DNA of 64,000 bases, taken from Dichetophora obliterata. Taxonomy: Eukaryota > Arthropoda > Insecta > Diptera > Sciomyzidae. Position 1 is the first letter of the stretch; every line of letters starts with the position of its first letter. The DNA lies in the NCBI GenBank assembly GCA_963920525.1, contig OY986438.1, positions 72,548,346-72,612,345 on the forward strand, written 5' to 3'. Under the pieces are notes generated by a model, which saw only the letters and a list, made by a program, of their open reading frames with translations, was not told where the DNA came from and did no database searches. The translations under genes and the position numbers were made by a program. Below are positions 1 to 8,856 of this stretch, one piece after another.

Positions 1-704
1 ATTTCTTACTCATTTTTATTTTATAATCAAGGAAAACATTCGGTAAATTAAGAATGTTTTACCTACTTCACGATTGAATGACATAAAATGCACTTCATAC
101 TCATTCAAATGTGTATCTAAAATTTAGAATTTTAAGTTTAATAATAATAAATTTTAAGAATACAATTTAAATTTATATAAAAATTTATCATAAAATATAT
201 GATAACCAGTAGCCAATAAAAATACTAAGGAAAGTTAAAATGAATAAATCATAGATTGAATTATGAAAATCAATATTATGGATTTTCATTTATGAAGGTA
301 CTGGTCGTGGGACATATCCCTTAGGAAAACGTTTAAAGAATCTTAAAATAACCAAATAAGCAAGGCTACGCATTATATTATATTATACCAAGATGATTAG
401 CTAGGATAGGAAAGCATAGAATCAACACGGGGCCTCAAAGACGATCATTCATAAGGCCAAAGAGCAGACCTGATCAATCACTTCCACAGGGTCATGTGTG
501 GGTAGATTCCTACAGGGGTGATGCTCTTGTTTATACTCGTTTTATATATTTTATTTTTTTTGTTTTTCATGTACCATGGCGATAACGGGCATCGAAACCA
601 CACGCCAGGCAACTAGCGAGAGTAACAAAGGAAAGCTAAACCAACGAACGGGAACATCACGCGATAATTCGAGAAGTCTCCAAACAAAGAAGAAGACTGC
701 TGGT

Positions 705-712
705 TATAAAAG
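705..712 (+). promoter_or_regulatory. TATA box of the LTR promoter
   Basis: TATAAAAG is a full TATA match. Transcription would start about 30 nt downstream, near 735-745. The same box is in the 3' LTR at 9727-9734. I see no convincing insect initiator at the predicted start, so the exact site is inferred. Confidence 0.6.
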
Positions 713-791
713 GGCCAACGAAGAGTAAATCTGGATGAGTTGTGTTTCAAGTGTACGCGAGTGAAGACAAAACCAAACAATAGTTTTCGTT

Positions 792-815
792 GGTGGCAGA
801 AAGTTCTGCCCACAC
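792..815 (+). other. RNA hairpin near the predicted 5' end of the retrotransposon transcript
   Basis: GTGG-CAGAA pairs with TTCTG-CCCAC across a 2-nt turn, giving nine base pairs with a single bulged C, about 55 nt downstream of the predicted start. The CAGAA core recurs in the three LTR repeats at 1281-1568. Confidence 0.5.
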
Positions 816-1129
816 CAACCAGCAGCGACATCAACAGCAGCAGAGTTGGAGATAGGACTCGTTAGCGACAGTGAACGCGGCCGTACCAACCAGCAGCGAC
901 GCTAACATATATATAGTGGAAAGGAGAGGCCGACGCCGACAGCGTCGACTGATTGCGTCAACGTACCTGGAGGAAAGTGAACGTCGACGTCAGCGTAGTG
1001 GCCGTGGAGGATCGCCAGCTAATTCCCTAACGACGAGCGTGAAAGTACGACAACAGCGCAGGAGATTCTGAACACCATTAAAGTATCCTTGATATATATA
1101 TTACATACATGCATTAATTAAAATACGGA

Positions 1130-1748
1130 CGGTGGGTAAGTGTGGGCCTCCCGAGGGGCTTAAAATGAAGTAGTCTGGACCAAACCGCGGTAAAGGGAAA
1201 CAGTGAGATCGAGAGAGTGAAGAAAGTGATTTAATCAAAGTGACAATAGTGACGCGAACGCGGTAAACTTAAGTGGACGGACGGGCTAATGTGGGCAGAA
1301 CCGCACCCGGACGTTTCACTTCTCGGCGTTATTACGAAGAGCTCCCTCAGAGCCGATAACGTGATACAATTGTAGGGTACTGACATTGTGAACTGAGGAC
1401 GGGCTAATGTGGGCAGAACCGCACCCGTTCAAGGTCACCATCATCCCTTTCGGGAACAGGACATCGATACGACGAGACAGTTCGTGCTAACGGACCAGAT
1501 ATCACTAGGTACTCGATTTGGCAAGGTTGAAGTTAAGATCTGGGATAATGTGGGCAGAACCGCACCCAGCCTTGACTTTGAGGTTGTAAACCGAGGAGAG
1601 TACTTCGTGAGCGACGAACGTGAACGGAGACCCCACTAATAGTAGTGCATGCTTGTCAATAACATATTCACCAAATCCACAAACGAAGGACGATATCACT
1701 GTGAACCTACAAATACCGCTCGGGAGTGCCCCCCATACTTACCCACCG
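1130..1748 (+). repeat. Inverted repeat closing an LTR domain that contains three hairpin repeats
   Basis: Positions 1130-1155 (CGGTGGGTAAGTGTGGGCCT then CCCGAG) are the near reverse complement of 1719-1748. They would close a ~570-nt RNA domain holding the three GTGGGCAGAACCGCACC copies. The left arm also contains a good splice-donor match (GGGTAAGTG). The arrangement is repeated in the 3' LTR at +9022. Confidence 0.6.
1281..1568 (+). repeat. Three copies of a ~28-bp LTR repeat (core AATGTGGGCAGAACCGCACC)
   Basis: Copies lie at 1281-1309, 1399-1427 and 1541-1568, spaced about 118 and 140 bp. Each can fold with GTG-GG pairing to CC-(G)-CAC around a CAGAA loop. The core resembles the GCGGCAGCAACCGC hairpins of the 3' array with one nucleotide less. 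The sequence between copies is not obviously repeated, so the copies themselves look conserved. Confidence 0.75.
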
Positions 1749-2157
1749 CCTCATAAAATTTTACATTTATATTTGATTAAAATAGTTAAAAGTATTTACT
1801 ATAGTACGTCTAAATTGTTTGAAATGTAGACTACAGGTTGGTTAGAGACTTTCCTTGTACATTTGAGTAGTGAGACCACGAAATTCAGTAAATATTTCAT
1901 GAGCAAACATTGCATAATACAGTAATACTTTATGTATTTCCATAAATACAGTAAATTGAGTAAGAATGCATAATAAGATTTTGTGAATCACTCGACTACA
2001 TATTAATTTATATATTTTAGTTTTTTTTTTAAGTTATATATTTTCCTGTATCATTCGGGAAAATCTACCCACAATTAGGCACTTGTGGTCCACCTTCAGT
2101 GCGACCAAATAGGGTTAAGTCATCCATGTTAGAGGTAAGCGTATTTAGACTTTGTTG

Positions 2158-2163
2158 AATAAA
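2158..2163 (+). terminator. Candidate polyadenylation signal AATAAA in the LTR
   Basis: AATAAA lies about 130 bp before the LTR end. In the 3' LTR the equivalent is 11180-11185, where it could direct 3' end formation. Other A-rich candidates exist, so the R/U5 border is not fixed by sequence alone. Confidence 0.35.
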
Positions 2164-2211
2164 ATATCAAGTTCCGAGACCGGTGAATTTTATTTGGTGC
2201 CCGTTTCCAGA

Positions 2212-2280
2212 AAAGAAACGTAAGTACAAATTCTTGTACCGAACCCTGGTTCCGGCGAGCGAATCCTCGGCCGGAAAAAG
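2212..2280 (+). other. Run of short hairpins at the 3' end of the LTR
   Basis: Three neighbouring inverted repeats are visible. GTTTC/GAAAC comes first. GTACAA-ATTC-TTGTAC at 2224-2239 has a perfect 6-bp stem. Then AACC/GGTT and CCGGC/GCCGG lie over about 2243-2276. They sit immediately 5' of the primer binding site, where retroelement RNAs often carry structured U5 elements. Function is inferred. Confidence 0.45.
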
Positions 2281-2291
2281 GGACGTTACAA

Positions 2292-2309
2292 TGGCGCCCG
2301 AACAGGGAC
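2292..2309 (+). promoter_or_regulatory. Primer binding site for tRNA-Lys
   Basis: TGGCGCCCGAACAGGGAC, one base after the LTR, is complementary to the 3' 18 nt of the well-known lysine tRNA primer. It sets the start of minus-strand DNA synthesis and confirms the LTR border. Confidence 0.95.
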
Positions 2310-3446
2310 ACCAAATTTAATTCAGTCGGGTAGCCGAATTAAAGCGCGGTTAGTGGAAATGATGTTTAACTTGACAATTTCTGAGTACGCTAGGTAGCCA
2401 AGTTAAAACCCACATACGGCGAAAGATTCAACACAGACTGAATTTAGTGGGCCGTGCCAAGAAAATTTGGTTTTATATATATTTTTTTTTTATGGGGATT
2501 AAATAAGAAATAAAAAAAAAAAAAAAATGTTGTTGGAAAACAAAGAAAATAATACAATTATAAACGAATAAAATACAGAACATTGGTTCTAGCTTAGGCT
2601 AAAGGGAGTTGAAGGAAAAGGCCCTTCGAACATTTAGATTCTCTTTTGTTTAATAGCATAAGTGGAGAAATTTTAGGTAATTAAGCATTAAACTATCGGA
2701 TGGTCATCACGACTAGAAAATGAAGATAATAATAAGTAACAGATCATAAATAAATTTAAAATTTAGTTGCATATGATCGTAATCACAAGATAATCGTAAG
2801 TACGATCAACCATAAATTATTCTCAAAGTGGGTTCACTGGTCAGGTACGTCTATAGTGATCCAAGTGGGTGACAAAGAACCCCGATCAAAATTTTGCACG
2901 TCACCAGTGAGCGGGTTAGTCGACAGCTGGCTACCTATGAGAAAATTTTAAAATAATAAATAAATAAACTTGTGTCCGAAGATTGAATTTTATTGTTCAA
3001 CCGGGAGAATGGTCATATATTCAATTAGACACTGAGCACACTTTCACAAAGAATTGTGAACATGTTGTAAAGAAAAAAAATTTTAACAGTGACTCATTGA
3101 ATAACGTTTGTCAACATTTTCTAAATATCAAAACCCTAAGGGATTCTGGTCAACTGCGACAAAGATTGGTCGCTTTACATAATTACCATATCCCAACCAT
3201 AATTAAACAATAACATTCATAGATTTAAATATAATTTAATTTCACTTAAACATTTTTCAGTCAACTCAGGCAAGTAAGTTGATTTTGATTTTTTTTTGAA
3301 TTTAAGAACACAGGTGACCAGAGACTGGTTACGCAGAGCAACGTCTCCTTATATTCACCTCTGAGCAGAGGGGGTATGCGAACCAGCCGTCATCAAAAAT
3401 AATATTTACCAACTCATTCAATAAGAACGCCCAACTATCCATAACC
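2310..3446 (+). other. Retrotransposon leader (5' untranslated, structured)
   Basis: No convincing ORF is present. A 9-bp stem TTTAACTTG/CAAGTTAAA near 2369-2407 and an A-run at about 2512-2526 are visible. A strong splice-donor match, CAG|GTACGT, falls after 2844. An acceptor-like TTTTTCAG at about 3260 is followed 13 nt later by GTAAGT. Splicing of the leader or of a subgenomic RNA is therefore possible but unproven. Confidence 0.6.
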
Positions 3447-4712
3447 ATGGTCAAGACGTCATTGATATACTCCCTACGTAAAGACGACTTACAAGTCTAC
3501 GCTGGTGAGTTCGGGTACCCCGCCGAAGGAACCGTCGAAGAACTTCGGCGACGATTTGCAGCCGCAGTAGTAGACGTGGAAGAGGATCTGTCGCTACAAA
3601 AACGCTTAGCCGAATTGGAACTAAAACATGCGGAAAAGCGATCAGTTTCACCACGACCTCCGACAACCACATCAACCAATGACATCATGCCACCAGGTGA
3701 GACCATGCTGTCCATGCCGATCATCGAGGCCAAATACACCGAAGCGAGAATTTCACCCCCGATATTGCCGACGGCATCGGTAAACATGATCACGACACCA
3801 GTGGCCATTACGACCACCCAATCTATAGTGCCAGCAGCCACTCAGCTCAACCGAAGTAGACCCCGTGACAGTTCCTATGGTTATGTTATTGACCAAGTCC
3901 GACGGTGGGCGGTCCGTTTTGATGGTAACCAAGACCCCATTGGATTCATAGAGCGCATCGAAGAACTGACCGACGCCTATGGCCTGAACAGCGAATGTCT
4001 AACTAGAACGCTGCCAGATTTGTTACAGGACAACGCACTGGTCTGGTGGCGAAACAACAGGTCCCCCCAGGAGTCCTGGGACGAGTTCAAAGAAAAATTT
4101 TTGAAATATTTTCTACCTGTGCGATACTTCGAACGCCTTGAAGATCAAATTCGCGGCCGGACACAGAAGCCACAAGAACGCTTTAAGGATTTCAGTTTGG
4201 AGCTACTAGAAATGATGCGACATGCAAAGTACACCCCAGCCCAAGGACTAGAACGGGTTTTCCGAAATTGTAGGCCCGAATATCAACTATACATCAAACG
4301 CCGCGATTTTAGTACGTTCGACGAATTGCTTTCTATGGCTGAAGACTATGAAATCCTCTGTCACGAGAGTAGTCAAGAGAGAAGCCCACCGCAACCGGAA
4401 GACAGGCCATCTCGAAACGCCATCCAAGCTATACCGCACCGAAATATGCTGACATTATACCCCGAAGAGGACTTTGAACCACCTTCTAGAAATTTTCAAG
4501 GATCTTCGAGTCGACGGCAGTACCCAGCCGCCTGCCAGCTCTGCGGTCAGAGAGGCCACATGCCCCGACAATGCTGGAATAAGAGGGTAATAGCTGGTGA
4601 TAAGAGTATACCGGCCGAACATGAATCACGTCACGTGACGGGAAACGGCGATGGGCCCGTTACAAAAGGAGGCGAGAGCGTGGCCCTACCAAACCCTCCA
4701 ACTCAACCTTAA
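3447..4712 (+). CDS. gag: Gag polyprotein
   Basis: This 421-aa protein starts at ATG 3447 in a good context (AACCATGG). Residues ~145-310 look like the Retrotrans_gag capsid region (RWAVRFDGNQDPIGFIERIE onward). A CX2CX4HX4C zinc knuckle (C363, C366, H371, C376) marks a nucleocapsid that would bind element RNA. A proline-rich linker precedes the knuckle and the C-terminus is hydrophilic. The stop at 4710 lies inside the region where the pol frame is already open, consistent with a minus-one frameshift producing Gag-Pol. There is no internal stop or frameshift. Gag would assemble virus-like particles in the cytoplasm. Confidence 0.95.
   Translation: MVKTSLIYSLRKDDLQVYAGEFGYPAEGTVEELRRRFAAAVVDVEEDLSLQKRLAELELKHAEKRSVSPRPPTTTSTNDIMPPGETMLSMPIIEAKYTEARISPPILPTASVNMITTPVAITTTQSIVPAATQLNRSRPRDSSYGYVIDQVRRWAVRFDGNQDPIGFIERIEELTDAYGLNSECLTRTLPDLLQDNALVWWRNNRSPQESWDEFKEKFLKYFLPVRYFERLEDQIRGRTQKPQERFKDFSLELLEMMRHAKYTPAQGLERVFRNCRPEYQLYIKRRDFSTFDELLSMAEDYEILCHESSQERSPPQPEDRPSRNAIQAIPHRNMLTLYPEEDFEPPSRNFQGSSSRRQYPAACQLCGQRGHMPRQCWNKRVIAGDKSIPAEHESRHVTGNGDGPVTKGGESVALPNPPTQP
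4640..4699 (+). promoter_or_regulatory. Predicted -1 programmed ribosomal frameshift signal (slippery site plus pseudoknot)
   Basis: GGGAAAC at 4640-4646 reads as G GGA AAC in the gag frame, a classic X XXY YYZ heptamer. After a 6-nt spacer, GGGCC (4653-4657) can pair with GGCCC (4682-4686). The intervening GGAGG (4668-4672) can pair with CCTCC (4695-4699), giving an H-type pseudoknot. The pol frame is open from 4625, so slippage would continue into protease. Register, spacing and structure agree, but there is no experimental evidence. Confidence 0.75.
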
Positions 4713-7700
4713 ACGACCTACAGTCCGACGAACGTCGTATATTCGCACGCGTTCAAGTCGGACCCTATACACAGAATGCGACTATTGACACGGGTGCGAC
4801 CCGCAGTTTCGTGAGCCCATCCTTGGGAGCCAAATTAAGGACCCCTGCAAACCGAAGAACTGTTTACACGAGCGTTCGATTAGCAGATGGAACCATAAAA
4901 CCAGTCACCGAGTGCCTTCTCGTAGATATTACCATGGGATCAACCACCTGTGAGACGCCGTTATTAATCCTACCTGGCGTAGCTGACGACCTCCTCTTAG
5001 GAATGGATTTTTTGACAAAAGCCAACGCCAAGTTCAGTTGTGGTGGTCAAACAATCATTCTACGGACCGAGCGCACGAGTGAAGCTACAGAACCCGCCTG
5101 CACAAATGTGTCGATAGAACCCACAGTAGACGATTTCCTGCGCGAAGAATTGGGTAAATTTGAGAAATTACAGGGGCCGGCCAAAGTGACGCCACACAAG
5201 ATCGTCATGCTAGATGATAGGCCACTGAAACAAAGATATTTTCCCCGTAATCCAGCCATGCAGGAAATCATCAATCAGGAAGTCGACGAGCTTCTAGCTA
5301 AGGGATGCATCGAACCTTCACACAGTCCGCACAGTGCTCCAATTGTCCTAGTCAAAAAGAAAACAGGCACCTGGAGGCTCTGCGTTGACTATCGGCAGCT
5401 GAATTCCAAATCAGCCCCAGACGCATATCCGCTACCCCGAATTCATCACATCCTCGATCGGTTACGGAACGCGCGCTTCATCAGCAGCCTAGACTTAAAG
5501 AACGGCTACTGGCAAATCCCCATGGATCCCGCCAGCAAACAGTACACGGCTTTCACAGTACCTGGACGTGGCCTCTTCCAATGGCGCGTGATGCCTTTCG
5601 GGTTACATTCGGCACCGGCTACATTTCAGAGGGCATTAGATAAAGTCATCGGCCCAGAATTAGAGCCATTCGCGTTTGCCTATCTGGACGACATCATTGT
5701 AACCGGTAGCACCATGGAAGAACACCTTAGAAATCTGAAAGAGGTTTTCCGGCGACTACGAGAAGCAAATTTGCGATTAAACGTCGATAAATGCGAATTT
5801 TTCAAGGCTGAGACGAAATACCTGGGACATGTGGTGAGTGGCGATGGCATACACACCGATCCCGACAAGATAGCCGCCATAAAAATGTTGACACCCCCTA
5901 CCAGCCTCAAGGAATTGAGAAGTTACCTAGGAGTTGCGTCATGGTACCGCCGTTTCGTGCCTGATTTTGCTGCGATCACCCACCCGATGACGACGTTGTT
6001 GAAGAAGGGAAAGCATTGGAAGTGGGGCCCTGAACAGCAGCTGGCATTTGAAAAATTGAAGGAAAAACTCACGGAAGCACCCGTCTTGGCATGCCCAGAT
6101 TTCAACCAAACTTTCGTGCTACAGACGGACGCAAGCGACTACGGTTTGGGCGCTGTCCTGACGCAGAACTTCGAGGGCGTAGAACGAGTGATCGCATATG
6201 CTAGCCGACATTTAACAGCAGCAGAAAAAAATTACAGCCCAACTGAAAAGGAATGCCTGGCGATCGTCTGGGGCATCCGGAAAATGCGCTGCTACCTCGA
6301 AGGGTACAAGTTTGTCGTGATAACGGACCACCTATCATTAAAATGGCTAAATTCAATCGAAAGCCCATCAGGACGCATAGCGCGATGGGCACTGGAATTG
6401 CAGCAATTTAATTTTGAAGTCCAATATCGGCGGGGCAAACTGAACGTGGTAGCCGACGCCCTGTCTAGACGACCCCTAGAAGACCTCAGTAGGATAACCA
6501 ACACGACCGACACCGTGTCACTCTGCGCATGGCTCGAAAAACGGAAAGCCGCCGTACGCGATGACCCCACCAAATACTCAGACTATTTAGAGATTGATGG
6601 TCATTTGTACAGACACATCCCGAACCAGATCGGAGATGAAGATGCCGCGCCGTGGAAGCTGTGCGTCCCTACCCAACTAAGACAACGAGTCATGAAAGAG
6701 AATCATGACCAGCCAAGCGCCGGACATTTAGGCGTCAGGAAGACCATCAGCCGCATCACTAGCCGGTACTATTGGCCTGGGCTATTTCGTGACGTCAGCC
6801 GCTATGTACGACAGTGTGAAGTATGTCAACGATACAAGGTCAGTCAACAGGCTCCTGCCGGCAAAATGCTTTCTCGCGTTGCAGAAGAACCATGGGCTGT
6901 CGTCTGTGCTGATTTCGTCGGACCCCTGCCACGGTCGAAACATGGGAACACGACTATACTAGTTCTCTTCGACAAGTTCAGCAAATGGACCGAAATCGTG
7001 CCCCTACGTAAAGCTACAAGTGATGGCCTGAAGAGAGGATTCCGCGAACGGATTCTAGCCCGGTTTGGCACACCCAAAGTGTTCATTTCAGACAACGGCA
7101 CTCAGTTCACCAGCCGATCGTTCAAAAAGTTTCTACAAGAAATGGGAGTCAAACAACAATTTACCGCCCCGTATACTCCACAGGAGAATCCCACGGAACG
7201 CACAAACAGAACTTTGAAGACAATGATTGCCCAATTCTGTCAGGAACAACACAAAACCTGGGATGAACAACTACCAGAACTGTCACTCGCACTAAACAGC
7301 AGCAAATCTGATGTGACCGGATATAGTCCCGCCTTTTTGGTACAGGGCCGCGAGCCAAGACTCCCAGGAGCCCTTTACGACGAATGCACCACCGGCACAG
7401 GCAGAGAGATCCAGACCCCATCAGCACGAGCCACCCAACTTCAAGAAATTTTCCATTTAGTTCGTCACAGCCTTAGTCAAGCCGCGCGCGACCAAGCACG
7501 CCACTATAATCTGCGACGGCGAGACTGGAAACCGAACGTGGGCGACCAAGTGCTAGTTCGACAACACCACCTTTCCAGCGCCATCAACAGCTTCGCCGCT
7601 AAACTGGCCCCAAAATTTGAGGGCCCTTACAAGGTTGTTGGATACATTTCACCCGTCATCATACAGGTTCGGAAGGAAGGCGAGACCAGGCTACGCAACG

Positions 7701-7753
7701 CTCACGTAAGTGAACTGAAAAAGTTTTATGGCGAGACTGACACAAATACATAA
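4646..7753 (+). CDS. pol: Pol polyprotein: protease, reverse transcriptase, RNase H, integrase
   Basis: The frame is -1 relative to gag and open from 4625; entry is expected at 4646 by frameshifting, so the GTG at 4811 is not the start. Protease: TIDTGATRSF with catalytic Asp at 4787. RT: motif YLDDII with the Asp pair at 5687-5692. RNase H: LQTDASDYGLGAVL, TDHLSLKWL and NVVADALSRR. Integrase: HHCC zinc finger (H...GH...C..C near 6700-6830). Its catalytic triad is Asp 6911, Asp 7091 and Glu 7196, with 34 residues between the last two by my count. A GPY/F-type end (KFEGPYKVVGY) follows, and no chromodomain is visible. No disabling change is seen. Downstream of it lie only the hairpin array and small ORF. 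Confidence 0.96.
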   Translation, partial: RRWARYKRRRERGPTKPSNSTLNDLQSDERRIFARVQVGPYTQNATIDTGATRSFVSPSLGAKLRTPANRRTVYTSVRLADGTIKPVTECLLVDITMGSTTCETPLLILPGVADDLLLGMDFLTKANAKFSCGGQTIILRTERTSEATEPACTNVSIEPTVDDFLREELGKFEKLQGPAKVTPHKIVMLDDRPLKQRYFPRNPAMQEIINQEVDELLAKGCIEPSHSPHSAPIVLVKKKTGTWRLCVDYRQLNSKSAPDAYPLPRIHHILDRLRNARFISSLDLKNGYWQIPMDPASKQYTAFTVPGRGLFQWRVMPFGLHSAPATFQRALDKVIGPELEPFAFAYLDDIIVTGSTMEEHLRNLKEVFRRLREANLRLNVDKCEFFKAETKYLGHVVSGDGIHTDPDKIAAIKMLTPPTSLKELRSYLGVASWYRRFVPDFAAITHPMTTLLKKGKHWKWGPEQQLAFEKLKEKLTEAPVLACPDFNQTFVLQTDASDYGLGAVLTQNFEGVERVIAYASRHLTAAEKNYSPTEKECLAIVWGIRKMRCYLEGYKFVVITDHLSLKWLNSIESPSGRIARWALELQQFNFEVQYRRGKLNVVADALSRRPLEDLSRITNTTDTVSLCAWLEKRKAAVRDDPTKYSDYLEIDGHLYRHIPNQIGDEDAAPWKLCVPTQLRQRVMKENHDQPSAGHLGVRKTISRITSRYYWPGLFRDVSRYVRQCEVCQRYKVSQQAPAGKMLSRVAEEPWAVVCADFVGPLPRSKHGNTTILVLFDKFSKWTEIVPLRKATSDGLKRGFRERILARFGTPKVFISDNGTQFTSRSFKKFLQEMGVKQQFTAPYTPQENPTERTNRTLKTMIAQFCQEQHKTWDEQLPELSLALNSSKSDVTGYSPAFLVQGREPRLPGALYDECTTGTGREIQTPSARATQLQEIFHLVRHSLSQAARDQARHYNLRRRDWKPNVGDQVLVRQHHLSSAINSFAAKLAPKFEGPYKVVGYISPVIIQVRKEGETRLRNAHVSELKKFYGETDTNT

Positions 7754-7782
7754 ATCTTACATTTTCAAAATCTTTTTGAGGG

Positions 7783-8261
7783 GTGGCAGCAACCACGGTA
7801 AAATACTGCGATGGGTGGCAGCAACCACGGTAAAATACTGCGAAGGGTGGCAGCAACCACGGTAAAATACTGCGAAGGGTGGCAGCAACCACGTTAAAAT
7901 ACTGCGAAGAGCGGCAGCAACCGCGTAAACAACTGCCAGGAGCGGCAGCAACCGCGTAAACAACTACCAAAAGCGGCAGCAACCGCGAAATAAACTGTGA
8001 TAGGCGGCAGCACCCGCATAAGTTCATTCTGCAGCAGGCGACAACATTCGCCATAGTTTTAAGTTAACCGCGGCGGCAACCGCGTAAACAACAGCGGGCG
8101 GCAGCAAACCGCCAAACCAACGGCAGTGACATCGACGTGAGGAACCATCGGGTACGTGAAAGACGGGCGCCGACAGAGCAGTACTCCACGATGTTACAAT
8201 TTAAATTTAAGTTCACCGCGGCGGCAACCGCGTAAACAACAGCGGGCGGCAGCAACCCGCC
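7783..8261 (+). repeat. Array of thirteen small hairpins with compensatory stem changes
   Basis: Units at 7783, 7815, 7847 and 7879 are GTGG-CAGCAA-CCAC at an exact 32-bp period. Units at 7911, 7942 and 7973 are GCGG-CAGCAA-CCGC. The unit at 8004 is GCGG-CAGCAC-CCGC. The unit at 8037 is GGCGA-CAACAT-TCGCC. Units at 8069 and 8217 are CGCGG-CGGCAA-CCGCG. Units at 8097 and 8245 are GGCGG/CCGCC with a 7-nt CAGCAA-type loop. The stem changes on both sides together while the loop is kept, which indicates selection on an RNA fold rather than only tandem duplication. The array lies between the pol stop and the polypurine tract. Confidence 0.85.
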
Positions 8262-8337
8262 ACACCAACGGCAGTGACGTCAAGAAGAGGAACCATCGGG
8301 TACGCACAGGACGGACACCGAAAGAGCAGTACTCCAT
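8061..8337 (+). repeat. Direct duplication of ~130 bp (period 148) inside the 3' region
   Basis: Positions 8061-8192 and 8209-8337 are clearly the same sequence with scattered changes. Each copy carries two hairpins of the array followed by a shared block ending AGAGCAGTACTCCA. The second copy ends at the ATG of the candidate accessory ORF (8336). Confidence 0.85.
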
Positions 8338-8848
8338 GACTTCACCATATGAGCTGGCCATAGTAAAAGATTTACTACCATCAGCCAGCCCGAGTCAGCA
8401 TCATTCAAATTTCACGAGTGACAACGCCGACTCTACAATACACCTGCGTCATCGGAACCTACTATTCAGTCGCAAGGTAAAATAATCAAAATTACATCTT
8501 GATAAAGTAATAAATTTTCATAAAATAAAAGTCTGAAATGCTCCATACAAATAGAAGAAGGTTGTTTTAATCTCGCTCATAAGGGAAAAGTTAAAACTTC
8601 GCAGTGAGGCCCAGACCAACCCTAATTAAAGCATATGTTGTTTTCTCACTGATACCGCCATCTAAATAATAAATCTTCACCTCCAGTCAAACAGCAGCGT
8701 ACAAATTATGGACGCCATCGACAGTCGCTATAGAGCTTGGCGACGAGGACGACGCATGCGGTTCATGGCGACCATCAGCGGCTGGAACTACAAGGTGATG
8801 ATCCAGCGAAGCGGCGCAATCACCATCACGCCATACCCCCCGAAGTGA
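8336..8848 (+). CDS. Candidate arginine-rich accessory ORF (46-aa ORF at 8708-8848, possibly spliced to 8336-8476)
   Basis: ATG 8708 opens a 46-codon ORF ending at TGA 8846-8848, touching the polypurine tract. It contains a basic block (RYRAWRRGRRMRF) and then a hydrophobic/aromatic tail (GWNYKVMIQ). Upstream, the ORF from ATG 8336 reaches CAAG|GTAAAA at 8476. A CTTCACCTCCAG acceptor ends at 8686 and enters the 46-codon frame in the same phase, so removing 8477-8686 would give about 100 aa. I recognise no family. A basic RNA-binding-like protein next to an RNA hairpin array is suggestive, but expression, splicing and function are unproven. Confidence 0.4.
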
Positions 8849-8856
8849 GGAGGAGA
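8842..8856 (+). promoter_or_regulatory. Polypurine tract
   Basis: GAAGTGAGGAGGAGA, nearly all purine, abuts the TGTAAGGAAC start of the 3' LTR. It is the expected plus-strand primer and fixes the LTR border. Confidence 0.9.

Larger units (their letters stand above)
1..2290 (+). repeat. 5' LTR (left end truncated by the window)
   Basis: This matches 9023-11312 and ends in TTACA directly before the primer binding site. By comparison with the 3' LTR, 166 bp are missing to the left. A TATA box at 705-712 would divide it into a U3 of about 0.9 kb and an R-U5 of about 1.55 kb, an unusually long transcribed LTR part. Short ORFs here (for example the arginine-rich frame at 871-1071) lack an ATG and probably do not code. 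Confidence 0.97.

Noticed and set aside
871..1071. Arginine-rich frame in the LTR (GRRRQRR-type stretch)
   Set aside because: It has no ATG, lies in LTR R-U5, and the basic residues come from a CG-rich repeat of CGACGCCGACAG-type triplets. No support for translation.
2983..3213. 76-codon frame in the leader
   Set aside because: It starts at TTG, has no domain and lies in a leader with multiple structured parts. Probably chance.
7659..8054. 131-codon minus-strand frame across the hairpin array
   Set aside because: The repeated peptide reflects the 32-bp DNA repeat read on the wrong strand; it overlaps the end of pol.
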